Below, in pieces: positions 1 to 10,720 of a DNA stretch of 64,000 bases; the first letter of the stretch is position 1, and each line of letters opens with the position of its first letter. The stretch is from Aegilops tauschii subsp. strangulata (Eukaryota; Streptophyta; Magnoliopsida; Poales; Poaceae): the NCBI RefSeq assembly GCF_002575655.3, contig NC_053040.3, positions 352,289,267-352,353,266 on the forward strand, read 5' to 3'. The position numbers and the translations under genes were made by a program. The notes beneath the pieces are model-generated. The model ran no database searches, was not told the DNA's origin, and saw only the letters and a list, made by a program, of their open reading frames with translations.

Positions 1-271
1 GCATGTACAGACATGGCCTCGGAACACGGAGAACCGAAAGGTCGAGCATGAGTCGTATAGAAGATACGATCAACATGGAGATGTTCACCGATCTTGACTA
101 GTCCGTCTCACGTGATGATCGGACACGGCCTAGTTGAGTTCGGATCATGTTTCACTTAGATAACTAGAGGGATGTCTATCTGAGTGGGAGTTCATTAAAT
201 AATTTGATTATATGAACTTAATTATCATGAACTTAGTCTAAAAAATCTTTACACTATGTATTGTAGATCAA
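1..271 (+). other. Copia internal leader (5' untranslated part)
   Basis: Non-coding stretch upstream of the gag start codon at 272. No LTR terminus and no primer-binding site is visible, so the window starts inside the leader. No other feature is seen in it. Confidence 0.6.
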
Positions 272-3200
272 ATGGCCCACGTTGTCCTCAATTTCAACGC
301 GTTCCTAGAGAAAACCAAGCTGAAAGATGATGGCAGCAACTATACGGTCTGGGTCCGGAACCTGAGGCTCATCCTCATAGTTGCCAAGAAAGATTATGTC
401 TTAGAAGCACCGCTAGGTGAAGCACCAATCCCTGAGAACCAAGACGTTATGAACGCTTGGCAGCAGCGTGCTGATGATTACTCCCTCGTTCAGTGCGGCA
501 TGCTTTACAGCTTAGAACCGGGTCTCCAAAAGCGTTTTGAGAAACATGGAGCATACGAGATGTTCGAGGAGCTGAAACTGGTTTTTCAAGCTCATGCCCG
601 GGTCGAGAGATATGATGTCTCCGACAAGTTCTTCAGCTGTAAAATGGAGGAGAACAGTTCTGTTAGTGAGCACATACTCAGAATGTCTGGGTTGCACAAC
701 CGCTTGTCTCAGCTGGGAGTTAATCTCCCGGATGACGCGGTCATTGACAGAATCCTCCAGTCGCTTCCACCAAGCTACAAGAGCTTTGTGATGAACTACA
801 ATATGCAGGGGATGGAAAAGACCATTCCCGAGGTATATTCAATGCTGAAATCAGCTGAGGTAGAGATCAGAAAGGAACATGAAGTGTTGATGGTGAATAA
901 AACCACTAAGTTCAAGAAGGGCAAGGGTAAGAAGAACTTCAAGAAGGACGGCAAGGGAGTTGCCGCGCCCGGTAAGCCAGTTACCGGGAAGAAGTCAAAG
1001 AATGGACCCAAGCCCGAGACTGAGTGCTTTTATTGCAAGGGAAGTGGTCACTGGAAGCGGAACTGCCCCAAATATTTAGCGGACAAGAAGAAGGCCGGCA
1101 ACACCCAAGGTATATGTGATATACAAGTAATTGATGTGTACCTTACCAGTACTCGTAGTAGCTCCTGGGTATTTGATACCGGTGTGGTTGCTCATATTTG
1201 TAACTCAAATCAGGAACTACGGAATAAACGGAGACTGGCAAAAGACGAGGTAACGATGCGCGTCGGGAATGGTTCCAAGGTCGATGTGATCGCCGTCGGC
1301 ACGCTACCTCTGCATCTACCCACGGGATTAGTTATAAACCTCAATAATTGTTATTTAGTGCCAGCTTTGAGCATGAACATTGTATCTGGATCTCGTTTAA
1401 TTCGAGATGGCTACTCATTTAAATCTGAGAATAATGGTTGTTCTATTTATTTGAGAGATATGTTTTATGGTCATGCCCCGCTGGTCAATGGTTTATTCTT
1501 GATGAATCTCGAACGTGATGCTACACATGTTCATAGTGTAAATACCAAAAGATGTAAAGTTGATAACGATAGTCCCACATACTTGTGGCACTGCCGCCTT
1601 GGTCACATTGGTGTCAAGCGCATGAAGAAGCTCCATGCAGATGGACTTTTGGAGTCTCTTGATTACGAATCATTTGACACGTGCGAACCATGCCTCATGG
1701 GTAAGATGACCAAGACTCCGTTCTCCGGAACAATGGAGCGAGCAACCAACTTATTGGAAATCATACATACCGATGTGTGTGGTCCAATGAGTGTTGAGGC
1801 TCGCGGAGGATATCGTTATGTTCTCACTCTCACTGATGACTTAAGTAGATATGGGTATGTCTACCTAATGAAACACAAGTCTGAAACCTTTGAAAAGTTC
1901 AAGGAATTTCAGAGTGAAGTCGAGAATCAACGTGACAGGAAAATAAAATTCTTACGATCAGATCGTGGTGGAGAATATTTAAGTCACGAATTTGGTACAC
2001 ACTTAAGGAAATGTGGAATAGTTTCACAACTCACGCCGCCTGGAACACCTCAGAGAAATGGTGTGTCCGAACGTCGTAATCGCACTCTATTGGATATGGT
2101 GCGATCTATGATGTCTCTTACCGATTTACCGCTCTCATTTTGGGGTTATGCTTTAGAGACTGCCGCATTCACTTTAAATAGGGCACCGTCTAAATCCGTT
2201 GAGACGACACCGTATGAATTATGGTTTGGGAAGAAACCTAAGCTGTCGTTTCTAAAAGTTTGGGGATGCGATGCTTATGTCAAGAAACTTCAACCTGAAA
2301 AGCTCGAACCCAAATCGGAAAAATGCGTCTTCATAGGATACCCTAAGGAAACTATTGGGTACACCTTCTACCTCAGATCCGAAGGCAAGATCTTCGTTGC
2401 CAAGAACGGGTCCTTTCTAGAGAAGGAGTTTCTCTCGAAAGAATTGAGTGGGAGGAAAGTGGAACTTGATGAGGTGATAGTCACCCCTTCCGAGTCGGAA
2501 AATAGCGCAGCGCGGGAAAATGTTCCTGTGGTGCCTACACCGACGGGGGAGGAAGTTAATGATGATGATCATGAAGCTTCGGATCAAGTTGCCACTGAAC
2601 TTCGTAGGTCCACAAGGACACGTTCCGCACCAGAGTGGTACGGCAACCCTGTCCTGGAAATCATGTTGTTAGACAACGGTGAACCTTCGAACTATGAAGA
2701 AGCGATGGCGGGCCCGGATTCCGACAAATGGCTAGAAGCCATGAAATCCGAGATAGAATCCATGTATGAAAACAAAGTATGGACTTTGACTGACTTGCCC
2801 GATGAGCGGCGAGCCATAGAAAACAAATGGATCTTTAAGAAGAAGACGGACGCAGATGGTAATGTGACCATCTACAAAGCTCGACTTGTCGCTAAGGGTT
2901 ATCGGCAAGTTCAAGGGGTTGACTACGATGAGACTTTCTCACCCGTAGCGAAGCTGAAGTCCGTCCGAATCATGTTAGCAATTGCCGCATACTATGATTA
3001 TGAGATATGGCAGATGGACGTCAAAACGGCATTCCTTAACGGCTTCCTTAAGGAAGAGTTGTATATGATGCAGCCGGAAGGTTTTGTCGATCCTAAGAAT
3101 GCTAACAAAGTATGCAAGCTCCAGCGCTCAATCTATGGGCTGGTGCAAGCATCTCAGAGTTGGAACATTCGCTTTGATGAGATGATCAAAGCGTTTGGGT

Positions 3201-3355
3201 TTACACAGACTTATGGAGAAGCCTGTGTTTACAAGAAAGTGAGTGGGAGCTCTGTAGCATTTCTCATATTATATGTGGATGACATATTATTGATGGGAAA
3301 TGATATAGAATTCTTGGAAAGTATAAAGGCCTATTTGAATAAATGTTTTCAATGA
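272..3355 (+). CDS. Copia gag-protease-integrase-reverse transcriptase polyprotein, 1027 aa, ended by a frameshift
   Basis: Domains in order: Gag (about residues 1-230), a CCHC zinc knuckle (CFYCKGSGHWKRNC, about 253-266), protease with catalytic DTG (about 302-304), integrase with HHCC zinc region (about 440-480) and D, D, E residues near 500, 563 and 600 (HTDVCGP, SDRGGEY, VSERRNR), then reverse transcriptase with FLNG near 920 and YVDD at 1001-1004. The frame stops 23 codons after YVDD, in the thumb region. The downstream domains continue in the next frame from 3343. The break falls in a short T run near 3345-3350 and fits loss of one base. Without repair by frameshifting, this copy makes no RNase H. 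The catalytic residues I can see are present, so the copy looks young. Confidence 0.92.
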   Translation: MAHVVLNFNAFLEKTKLKDDGSNYTVWVRNLRLILIVAKKDYVLEAPLGEAPIPENQDVMNAWQQRADDYSLVQCGMLYSLEPGLQKRFEKHGAYEMFEELKLVFQAHARVERYDVSDKFFSCKMEENSSVSEHILRMSGLHNRLSQLGVNLPDDAVIDRILQSLPPSYKSFVMNYNMQGMEKTIPEVYSMLKSAEVEIRKEHEVLMVNKTTKFKKGKGKKNFKKDGKGVAAPGKPVTGKKSKNGPKPETECFYCKGSGHWKRNCPKYLADKKKAGNTQGICDIQVIDVYLTSTRSSSWVFDTGVVAHICNSNQELRNKRRLAKDEVTMRVGNGSKVDVIAVGTLPLHLPTGLVINLNNCYLVPALSMNIVSGSRLIRDGYSFKSENNGCSIYLRDMFYGHAPLVNGLFLMNLERDATHVHSVNTKRCKVDNDSPTYLWHCRLGHIGVKRMKKLHADGLLESLDYESFDTCEPCLMGKMTKTPFSGTMERATNLLEIIHTDVCGPMSVEARGGYRYVLTLTDDLSRYGYVYLMKHKSETFEKFKEFQSEVENQRDRKIKFLRSDRGGEYLSHEFGTHLRKCGIVSQLTPPGTPQRNGVSERRNRTLLDMVRSMMSLTDLPLSFWGYALETAAFTLNRAPSKSVETTPYELWFGKKPKLSFLKVWGCDAYVKKLQPEKLEPKSEKCVFIGYPKETIGYTFYLRSEGKIFVAKNGSFLEKEFLSKELSGRKVELDEVIVTPSESENSAARENVPVVPTPTGEEVNDDDHEASDQVATELRRSTRTRSAPEWYGNPVLEIMLLDNGEPSNYEEAMAGPDSDKWLEAMKSEIESMYENKVWTLTDLPDERRAIENKWIFKKKTDADGNVTIYKARLVAKGYRQVQGVDYDETFSPVAKLKSVRIMLAIAAYYDYEIWQMDVKTAFLNGFLKEELYMMQPEGFVDPKNANKVCKLQRSIYGLVQASQSWNIRFDEMIKAFGFTQTYGEACVYKKVSGSSVAFLILYVDDILLMGNDIEFLESIKAYLNKCFQ

Positions 3356-4254
3356 AGGACCTTGGAGAAGCTGCTTATATATTAGGCATCAAGATCTATA
3401 GAGATAGATCAAGACGCCTCATTGGTCTTTCACAGAGTACATACCTTGACAAGATATTGAAGAAGTTCAGTATGGATCAGTCCAAGAAGGGGTTCTTGCC
3501 TGTATTGCAAGGTGTGCAATTGAGCACGGCTCAATGCCCGACCACGGCAGAAGATATAGAAGAGATGAGTGTCATCCCCTATGCCTCGGCCATAGGGTCT
3601 ATTATGTATGCCATGCTGTGTACCAGACCTGATGTAAACCTTGCCGTAAGTTTGGTAGGAAGGTACCAAAGTAATCCCGGCAAGGAACACTGGACAGCGG
3701 TCAAGAATATCCTGAAGTACCTGAAGAGGACTAAGGATATGTTTCTCGTCTATGGAGGTGACGAAGAGCTCGTCGTAAAGGGTTACGTCGACGCTAGCTT
3801 CGACACAGATCCGGATGACTCGAAGTCACAGACCGGATACGTGTATATTATGAATAGAGGAGCAGTAAGCTGGTGCAGTTGCAAGCAAAGCGTCGTGGCG
3901 GGATCTATATGTGAAGCGGAATACATGGCAGCCTCGGAGGCAGCACAGGAAGCAGTCTGGATGAAGGAGTTCATTACCGACCTAGGGGTGATTCCCAATG
4001 CGTCGGGCCCAATGACTCTCTTCTGTGACAACACTGGAGCTATTGCCCTTGCGAAGGAGCCCAGGTTTCACAGGAAGACCAGGCATATCAAGCGTCGCTT
4101 CAACTCCATTCGTGAAAGTGTTCAAAATGGAGACATAGATATTTGTAAAGTACACACGGACCTGAATGTAGCAGATCCGTTGACTAAACCTCTCCCTAGG
4201 GCAAAACATGATCAACACCAGGACGCAATGGGTGTTCGATTCATCACAATGTAA
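3343..4254 (+). CDS. Copia polyprotein C-terminal part: end of RT and RNase H, 303 aa
   Basis: This continues the polyprotein in the -1 frame and overlaps its predecessor by 13 bases. It opens with the conserved RT thumb stretch starting SMKDLGEAAYILG, then RNase H with VDASFDTD (about residues 147-154), the CEAEY motif (about 193-197) and FCDNTGA (about 227-233), followed by the usual Copia tail DPLTKPLP. The ATG at 3343 is probably not a real start; it only marks where the frame opens after the one-base shift. The stop at 4252-4254 is 32 bases before the 3' LTR, the normal arrangement. Confidence 0.9.
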   Translation: MFSMKDLGEAAYILGIKIYRDRSRRLIGLSQSTYLDKILKKFSMDQSKKGFLPVLQGVQLSTAQCPTTAEDIEEMSVIPYASAIGSIMYAMLCTRPDVNLAVSLVGRYQSNPGKEHWTAVKNILKYLKRTKDMFLVYGGDEELVVKGYVDASFDTDPDDSKSQTGYVYIMNRGAVSWCSCKQSVVAGSICEAEYMAASEAAQEAVWMKEFITDLGVIPNASGPMTLFCDNTGAIALAKEPRFHRKTRHIKRRFNSIRESVQNGDIDICKVHTDLNVADPLTKPLPRAKHDQHQDAMGVRFITM

Positions 4255-4274
4255 CTAGATTATTGACTCTAGTG

Positions 4275-4286
4275 CAAGTGGGAGAC
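4275..4286 (+). promoter_or_regulatory. Polypurine tract of the Copia element
   Basis: AAGTGGGAGAC stands directly before the TG of the 3' LTR, where second-strand DNA synthesis is primed. Position and purine content are typical. Confidence 0.75.
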
Positions 4287-6003
4287 TGTTGGAAATATGC
4301 CCTAGAGGCAATAATAAATGGTTATTATTATATTTCTGTGTTCATGATAATAGTCTTTTATTCATGCTATAATTGTATTGTCCGGAAATCGTAATACATG
4401 TGTGAATACATAGACCACAACCTGTCCCTAGTAAGCCTCTAGTTGACTAGCTCGTTGATCAACAGATAGTCATGGTTTCCTGACTATGGACATAGGATGT
4501 CATTGATAACGGGATCACATCATTAGGAGAATGATGTGATGGACAAGACCCAACTTAAGCATAGCATAAAAGATCGTGTAGTTTCGTTTGCTAGAGCTTT
4601 TCCAATGTCAAGTATCTTTTCCTTAGACCATGAGATCGTGCAACTCCCGGATACCGTAGGAGTGCTTTGGGTGTGCCAAACGTCACAACGTAACTGGGTG
4701 ACTATAAAGGTGCATTACGGGTATCTCCGAAAGTGGCTGTTGGGTTGGCACGGATCGAGACTGGGATTTGTCACTCCGTGTAAACGGAGAGGTATCTCTG
4801 GGCCCACTCGGTAATGCATCATCATAATGAGCTCAATGTGACTAAGGCGTTAGTCACAGGATCATGCATTGCGGTACGAGTAAAGAGACTTGCCGGTAAC
4901 GAGATTGAACAAGGTATTGGGATACCGACGATCGAATCTCGGGCAAGTAACATACCGATTGACAAAGGGAATTGCATACGGATTGATTGAATCCTCGACA
5001 CCGTGGTTCACCCGATGATATCATCGTGGAACATGTGGGAGCCAACATGGGTATCCAGATCCCGCTGTTGGTTATTGACCGGAGAGGCGTCTCGGTCATG
5101 TCTGCATGTCTCCCGAACCCGTAGGGTCTACACACTTAAGGTCCGGTGACGCTAGGGTTGTAGAGATATATGTATGCGGAAACCCGAAAGTTGTTCGGAG
5201 TCCCGGATGAGATCCCGGACGTCACGAGAGGTTCCAGAATGGTCCGGAGGTGAAGAATTATATATAGGAAGTCCAGTTTTGGCCACCGGGAAAGTTTCGG
5301 GGGTTATCGGTATTGTACCGGGACCACCGGAAGGGTCCCGGGGGTCCACCGGGTGGGGCCACCTGTCCCGGAGGGCCCCGTGGGCTGAAAGTGGAGGGGA
5401 ACCAGCCCCTAATGGGCTGGGGCGCCACTTTGGGCCTCCCCCCCATGCGCCTAGGGTTGGGAACCCTAGGGGGGGGGGAGTTTCCCCTTGCCTTGGGGGG
5501 CAAGGCAACCCCTCCCCCCTTGGCCGCCGCCCCCCCTTGGAGATCCCATCTCCAAGGGCTCCGCAACCCCCCTTGGGGGCCTATATAAAGGGGGGGAGGG
5601 CAGCATACTACAGCCTTTGGCGCCTCCCTCCTCCCCTGCAACACCTCTCTCTCTCGCGCAGAAGCTCGGTGAAGCCCTGCCGAAGAGCCGCTACATCCAC
5701 CACCACACCGTCGTGCTGTTGGATCTCCATCAACCTCTCCTCCCCCCTTGCTGGATCAAGAAAGGAGGAGACGTCGCTGCACCGTACGTGTGTTGAACGC
5801 GGAGGTGCCGTCCGTTCGGCACTCGGTCATCGGTGATTTGGATCACGGCGAGTACGACTCCGTCATCCACGTTCATTGGAACGCTTCCGCTCGCGATCTA
5901 CAAGGGTATGTAGATCCACTCCTTTCCCCTCGTTGCTAGTAGACTCCATAGATGCATCTTGGTGAGCGTAGGAAAATTTTAAATTATGCTACGATTCCCA
6001 ACA
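4287..6003 (+). repeat. Copia 3' LTR, 1717 bp, complete
   Basis: Starts TGTTGG and ends CCCAACA, giving the short inverted termini TGTTGG/CCAACA. Length fits the BARE1/Angela group (about 1.7-1.8 kb). The U3 part carries a TATA box near 5582, followed by a transcribed GC-rich leader. The GC-rich reading frames between 5170 and 5840 lie within this LTR and are not genes. Confidence 0.93.
5581..5590 (+). promoter_or_regulatory. TATA box of the Copia LTR promoter
   Basis: CTATATAAAG lies about 1.3 kb into the LTR and is followed by a pyrimidine-rich start region, the expected place for the LTR promoter. Confidence 0.75.
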
Positions 6004-6095
6004 GGTTTCCCCTTGGACAGCATCGTTGTTGACGTTTGAAGGAGCCATCAAACCTTTTGGGGACGGCACAGTGGAACTCTCAATGAAAGCACCAA
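6004..6095 (-). other. Leader and primer-binding site of a minus-strand Gypsy element
   Basis: On the minus strand the LTR end (6096) is followed, after one spacer base, by TGGTGCTTTCATTGAGAG, in primer-binding-site position. The leader then runs to 6004, where the Copia 3' LTR interrupts it. So 6096-6564 is not a solo LTR. I did not identify the tRNA. The rest of this element lies left of the window. Confidence 0.65.
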
Positions 6096-6564
6096 TGTCG
6101 GTGTCAAAACCGGCGGATCTCGGGTAGGGGGTCCTGAACTGTGCGTTTAAGGTCAATGGTAACAGGAGACAAGGGACACGATGTTTACCCAGGTTCGGGC
6201 CCTCTCTATGGAGGTAATACCCTACTTCCTGCTTGATTGATCTTGATGAATATGAGTATTACAAGAGTTGATCTACCACGAGATCATAATGGCTAAAACC
6301 CTAGAAGTCTAGCTTGTATGACTATATCCGTTTCCGGACTAAGCCCTCCGGTTTATATAGACACCGGAGGGGACTAGGGTTGTACAAAGTCGGTTACAGA
6401 AAAAGGAATCTTCATATTTGGTCACCAAGCTTGCCTTCCACGCCAAGGAGAGTCCCATCCGGACACGAGAGAGATTCTTCAGTCTTGTATCTTTACAGCC
6501 CATTAGTCCGGCCCATGTCCAACAGGCCGGATGCCCGAGGACCCCTTAGTCTAGGACTCCCTCA
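6096..6564 (-). repeat. Gypsy 5' LTR in minus orientation, 469 bp
   Basis: On the plus strand it runs from TGTCGGTGTCAAAACC to GGACTCCCTCA, with TG/CA termini. The start resembles a very common Triticeae Gypsy LTR. Read on the minus strand, a TATA-like CTATATAAACCGG lies near 6360. The first five bases on its outer side are CCGTC; the matching target copy must lie left of the window because only one LTR of the element is inside it. Confidence 0.75.
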
Positions 6565-8259
6565 CCGTCCACATGTCCTTCATGCGCGGCCACTATTGGG
6601 CGGGCATGAAGGCCAACTGGATCGTCCTCATCCACCAATCCGGTAGTCCATGGCGTCTCGTGGATATCTACACCCAGCGAGAGATCACCCTTCCATCGTT
6701 GGATACCGCCGCCATCGAGCCTCGCGGCCCGCCGGACACTCCTGCCTACTATGCACGAGACGCGTCGAGCTTTTTGGCTCGACCTCTGTTTGCTGAAGGT
6801 TGTAATCTGCGAAGTGCCCACACCATCAGAAGACTACATGGATTACAAGCTCATTGCCGTGTTCAACATGGGATTAGTCTATCTGGAATCCGGTCACCAT
6901 ACATGGTTATGGCTCATCGTCAATCCTCTCCAGCCAACATTTCTGTCTGATACACAGATTGGCTGCCTATACTGGTGGAATCTATCGTCGTGTAATTGTT
7001 CTATCTCATCTCATCTTTACCTTATGAATACGACTGCCTGTTCATTGTTACAAATTTAGAATATATAAGGCCTGTTCGGTAATTCTCCCGCTTCGTGAAA
7101 TCTGAGAATTTGTAGAGCGCCTCCTTCCCCACTCCGTGATTTTAAACTGTGGCTCCTCCAGCTCCCGGAGCGGAGTTGTGGAGGAGGAGGGAATCCGAAC
7201 AGGCCTATAGTATGTCTATAACCACATCATTGCTATATGTTCCTCTCATTTCCTAGATTTTTATGACCACACATTTTATTGTTAGAGTTGATATGAGAAC
7301 AATTGGCATCTAATGATTGTTAGAATAGATATTATGAGTATAACCTCATGATTGCTATATGTTACTCTCATTTCCAGGATTTTTATAACAACGCATGTTA
7401 TTGCTTAGAGTTGATATGATAAATGTAGTAAGTGCTATGGTAGAATATGAGTAGGCCCTGTCATATCTGTTTTCCTCTCATTGTTACATGATGTTTGAAC
7501 CATGATATATTGCTAGAATATAAAAGCCATTGGCTTATTTTTTTAACTTGGGGTATGATTATGACCACGGCATTGTAATTCTCCGAGTCTATGATATGTG
7601 TCACTGTTATAATAATCTTAATTCCACACATACTCTGAACATGATTGTTTATTTTTGTCCTTTTGGTCTCCAATTTGAATTATTGCAGCATACGCAAATG
7701 CGCTGACCTTCATGATTCCAGGGCCTGGAATCATACCAGCCGATGGGTGGTGGTTTATCGCTCGTTCAGTCGACGGCGGTCATTTGATGCTCATTTGCAC
7801 GTACCAAATTGACCAAACCATTTCATCAAACCACACGCAGTACAATGCCTGGGGTGTTCGTGACATTGATGGCTATGGCTGCTTCGTGTCGAGAAAGACC
7901 CCAGCTCCGTTGGGCCAGGCGTATTCAACTGGAGGCGGGTTTACAGCCTTGACAACCACTCCATGTTCCTCGGGCTCAATTATCCGATCATCCAACCAAT
8001 CATCGATCATATCACCGGCAATGATTACCGTGCTATGCAACTTCCATTCGCCAGGGGGAACTGTGTTTACACATCATACCATGGGTTTCATGAATCACCA
8101 TATCCAGAGATTCGTCGGCACAGCTTGTTGCCAGATAATCTTCAGTGTGTGAAAGGCATCAAGCTTCCATGCGATGGATGGCTTTTGCAAACCCGACATG
8201 CGGCGATGTGGTTCATGCCAACAGCAAATATGCACAACTTGATTCGTACTGATATCTAG
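6565..8259 (+). pseudogene. DUF295/F-box-associated (KIB-type beta-propeller) gene, two exons, broken
   Basis: Exon 1 is cut by the Gypsy LTR at 6565. It encodes HYWAGMKANWIVLIHQSG and DIYTQREITLPSLD in frame 3, then shifts near 6770 to frame 1 (LKVVICEVPTPSEDY, FNMGLVYLESG). An intron ends with the acceptor TTGCAG at 7683-7688. Exon 2 encodes ADGWWFIARSVDGGHLML and GVRDIDGYGC, loses one base at 7916-7918, and continues as SMFLGLNYPI, NCVYTSYHGF and MWFMPTANM to a stop at 8257-8259. Those C-terminal motifs match the grass DUF295 proteins I know. At least three lesions (insertion and two frameshifts) rule out a working product. The F-box end is missing or lies left of the window. The family name is less certain than the pseudogene status. 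Confidence 0.65.
7068..7206. mobile_element. MITE-like element, 139 bp, in the intron of the DUF295 pseudogene
   Basis: Bounded by perfect 12-bp terminal inverted repeats AGGCCTGTTCGG (7068-7079) and CCGAACAGGCCT (7195-7206). It has no coding capacity. The flanking bases are AT-rich and a target duplication is not convincing (ATA on both sides at best). The termini suggest a hAT-type non-autonomous element, but this is tentative. Confidence 0.6.
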
Positions 8260-8288
8260 ACTGAGCCATGTATCCTGCTGCTGTAGCC

Positions 8289-8290
8289 AT

Positions 8291-8323
<33 letters not shown>

Positions 8324-8374
8324 CCCATATATATATAAATAGGGTATATATATATGTATATATATATATATATC
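8289..8374. repeat. Compound (AC)n/(AT)n microsatellite
   Basis: A run of AC dinucleotides (about 8290-8316) leads into TA-rich repeats to 8374. It starts 30 bases after the stop codon of the DUF295 pseudogene. Confidence 0.9.
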
Positions 8375-8540
8375 AATTAGGCTTCAAGTGTGTACTTGTT
8401 GGTGAAAGTGTTGTCCAATGGGAATTATATTTTGTATTACTCATGTAGCCTACAAAGTCTGTCGCACAGCCTTGTAACTTCTTACCCTATTTCTAAATTT
8501 GTACTAGTCCTCTATACCGTATATTGCGCTACTCGTACTA

Positions 8541-8759
8541 CTACCTCCCTCCTGGTTTACTGGTCCCCTTCGTAATTTGTGTCAAATTTTGACCATCAAT
8601 TTCACTAACTAAATGTTAATGCATGTCACAAAAAATTATATCGTTTTATTCGTATTTGAACATAGTTTCCAATGGAATAATTTTCAGTGACATGCATTGA
8701 CATTTTATTAGTTAAACATATGGTTAAAATGGGACACTAAATACGACTAGTAAGTAGTA
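8541..8759. mobile_element. Stowaway-like MITE, degenerate
   Basis: The left end CTACCTCCCTCCTGGTTTAC resembles the CTCCCTCC terminus of Triticeae Stowaway elements and follows a TA. The inner part (TCAAATTTTGACC near 8581, GGTTAAAATGGGAC near 8722) is imperfectly inverted-repeat. The right terminus is worn, so the end coordinate is approximate. Confidence 0.5.
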
Positions 8760-8949
8760 CATTAGCAGTATTGCTATACGTCGGTCAAATTATTCATCAT
8801 GTCCTCACATTGAATTGACGTGACAACACGCTGCGCGTGAGGTGACACAAGAATCCCGGCGGCGTGTTCAGGTATTGTGGACTTCAGATTTGGTGTACTA
8901 CAACTTATCTGTCGAAATCTTTCATCATTCACTTGAAACAGTCGATTGA

Positions 8950-9747
8950 TCATACATTGAGTACCATATAACTGGAATTAACCGATGCAACTCCAAGAAG
9001 GATTGGCCGGTGTTGCCGGCTGGCGTCAAGTTCGATCCCACGGATCAGGAGCTGATCGAGCACCTTGAGGCCAAAGTGAGTGCTGACAGTGTGATATCTC
9101 ACACTCTCATCGATTTGTTCATACCAACCATCGATAGTGAGCACGGTATATGCTACACCCATCCTAAGAAACTTCCAGGTAAGACACCGATCGGCCGTCT
9201 ACTTGCACAAACCTATTCCTTTGTTTATAGCTCTATTTTTCTTTTTAGACGCGGACCTAGTGAAGCAATTACAATTTGACAGTTAATAAAAAGTGAAACA
9301 AGTGACTGCAACATGCCAAAGATGTTATGAAAATACCAACTACGTACACTAAAACATGTATTCGACAATACTGCAGGTATCACACTGAGTGGCCTAAGCA
9401 AGCATTTCTTCCAGCGCAATTTCAGGGCGTTCAAAAGGGGCACATGGACGCGTCGCAAGATACAGTCAGAGTGTGGCATGCACGCGATGTGGCACAAGAC
9501 CGGCAATACCTTGCTGGTGATGGTCAATGGTCGGCAGACGGGCAGCCAAAAGGTTTTGGTGCTGCATACCAACAAGAACTTCGACCATTCCCGCAAAAAA
9601 AAGAACTTCGACTAGCAGAGGACCAACTGGGTGATGCACCAGTACCACCTCGGGGACCTGGAGCAAGAGAAGGAGCGGGAGCTGGTCCTCTGCAAGATTT
9701 TCTACCAGACGAACACTAGGGCCAGGATTAAAAAGATTATAAGTTAG
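8950..9747 (+). pseudogene. NAC-domain transcription factor gene fragment, two exons, internal stop
   Basis: Exon 1 (open from 8950, ending 9178) encodes [20 protein letters not shown], the N-terminal NAC subdomain A signature of the SND2/SND3/NAC75-like group, then [11 protein letters not shown] 198-bp GT-AG intron follows (9179-9376). Exon 2 encodes LSKHFFQRN, WTRRKIQSECG, MWHKTGNT and VMVNGRQTGSQKVLVLHT. A 12-base duplication of AAGAACTTCGAC brings in a TAG at 9613-9615. The same frame then continues with [15 protein letters not shown] and CKIFYQT to a stop at 9745-9747. The product would be a plant nuclear DNA-binding regulator, but no start codon or 5' exon is visible and the stop falls inside the NAC domain, so I call it a pseudogene. 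The good preservation suggests recent decay. Confidence 0.8.
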
Positions 9748-10720
9748 TTTGGTATTGGTACTTGTACTACCTTGTCGTCCACAAGTTGGTATTGCTGTTA
9801 ACGATCTTTCGGTATGAACTTGGCATTTGCTTCCAACCATCATGCCAAGGGTCGACGTGGATATAAAGCTGAATCATTTGTTTCGAAACGAATTTTCAAG
9901 CACCTGATTTTTATTTGATGGGTAGCATAAGCACCTGCCGTTTGAATTCCCAGTTCTCCGAATTTTTCGAAACAAGTGCATTCACTTATTATCACAATGA
10001 AAAAACAATATACCTGCTGCATCCCAGTTATCAGTCTGTACTTGCAGAATTCTCTCGTTTATTGAGCAGGTATATTGTTTTTTCAGGTCGAGCAAGTTTC
10101 AACTGGGCTGTAGACTGCCCAGGCTTGGTTTTGTTTTTAACAGGCCTAGCCCATGACGACAACGGGGCACAAAGATCCAGCAGGTATCTACTGGCCTCTG
10201 GCCCGCCAGCGTTAGTTATATTTTGTCTTACAACATCCGCGGGCAGTTTTTTTACTGAATCAAACACACAGCCCAGTTCTATTTCCCTCTTGAAACGCCA
10301 TGTCCCACTTCCGTTTTCTAATCTCTACCTATAGTTTTACTAGTTCATATACACGTATCATTATATTGAAAATACATAAAGTTCCCTTTTCATATTTACA
10401 TCTTTATTTTTGTTGTTGTTTTCCCTCCCAGCGCTGATTTTTTACCACTGGTTTTCCCTTAAACCAACTCAATTGTCCCACGTCTTGTTTGCTTACAAAA
10501 ACAAAATGATTTTTTGGCAAATCAATAAGTTCTTAAAAAATGTTTATCATTTCGGGATTACAACAGTTCGGACTCCACCGAAATATGCAAAATAAGGTTG
10601 AACTTTTTGACCGTGGTCCTGGGCAGAAAATGGGCTATAATAAATTACTTAAGAATTAGCAAATGGGCTGCAAATTATTAAAAAATAGCAAATGGGCTCT
10701 ATGTTGTCTGCCGCAGATTT
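9748..10720. other. Unassigned non-coding DNA
   Basis: AT-rich sequence with short open frames lacking recognisable domains. A stretch near 10030-10300 has CAG-rich short inverted segments, and AAATGGGCT recurs near 10630-10700. I see no LTR termini, RNA gene or convincing transposon end here. Confidence 0.4.

Larger units (their letters stand above)
1..6003 (+). mobile_element. Ty1/Copia LTR retrotransposon of BARE1/WIS/Angela type, 5' end outside window
   Basis: The element has a leader (1-271), a gag-pol reading frame in Copia order with integrase before reverse transcriptase, a purine-rich tract and a complete 3' LTR. The LTR starts TGTTGGAAATATGCCCTAGA, which I recognise as the start of the barley/wheat BARE1/WIS/Angela LTR. 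The 5' LTR and primer site lie left of the window. It was inserted in the internal region of the minus-strand Gypsy element whose leader resumes at 6004, so the right target copy should be 6004-6008; the left copy is not visible. The family assignment is from memory; the Copia assignment is secure from domain order. Confidence 0.93.

Noticed and set aside
6096..6564. Solo LTR
   Set aside because: A primer-site-like sequence and leader follow on the minus strand up to the Copia insertion, and no 5-bp duplication flanks the LTR itself, so it is one LTR of a larger element.
7712..8259. A functional single-exon gene
   Set aside because: It is the second exon of a broken gene, with a one-base loss near 7917 and no start of its own.
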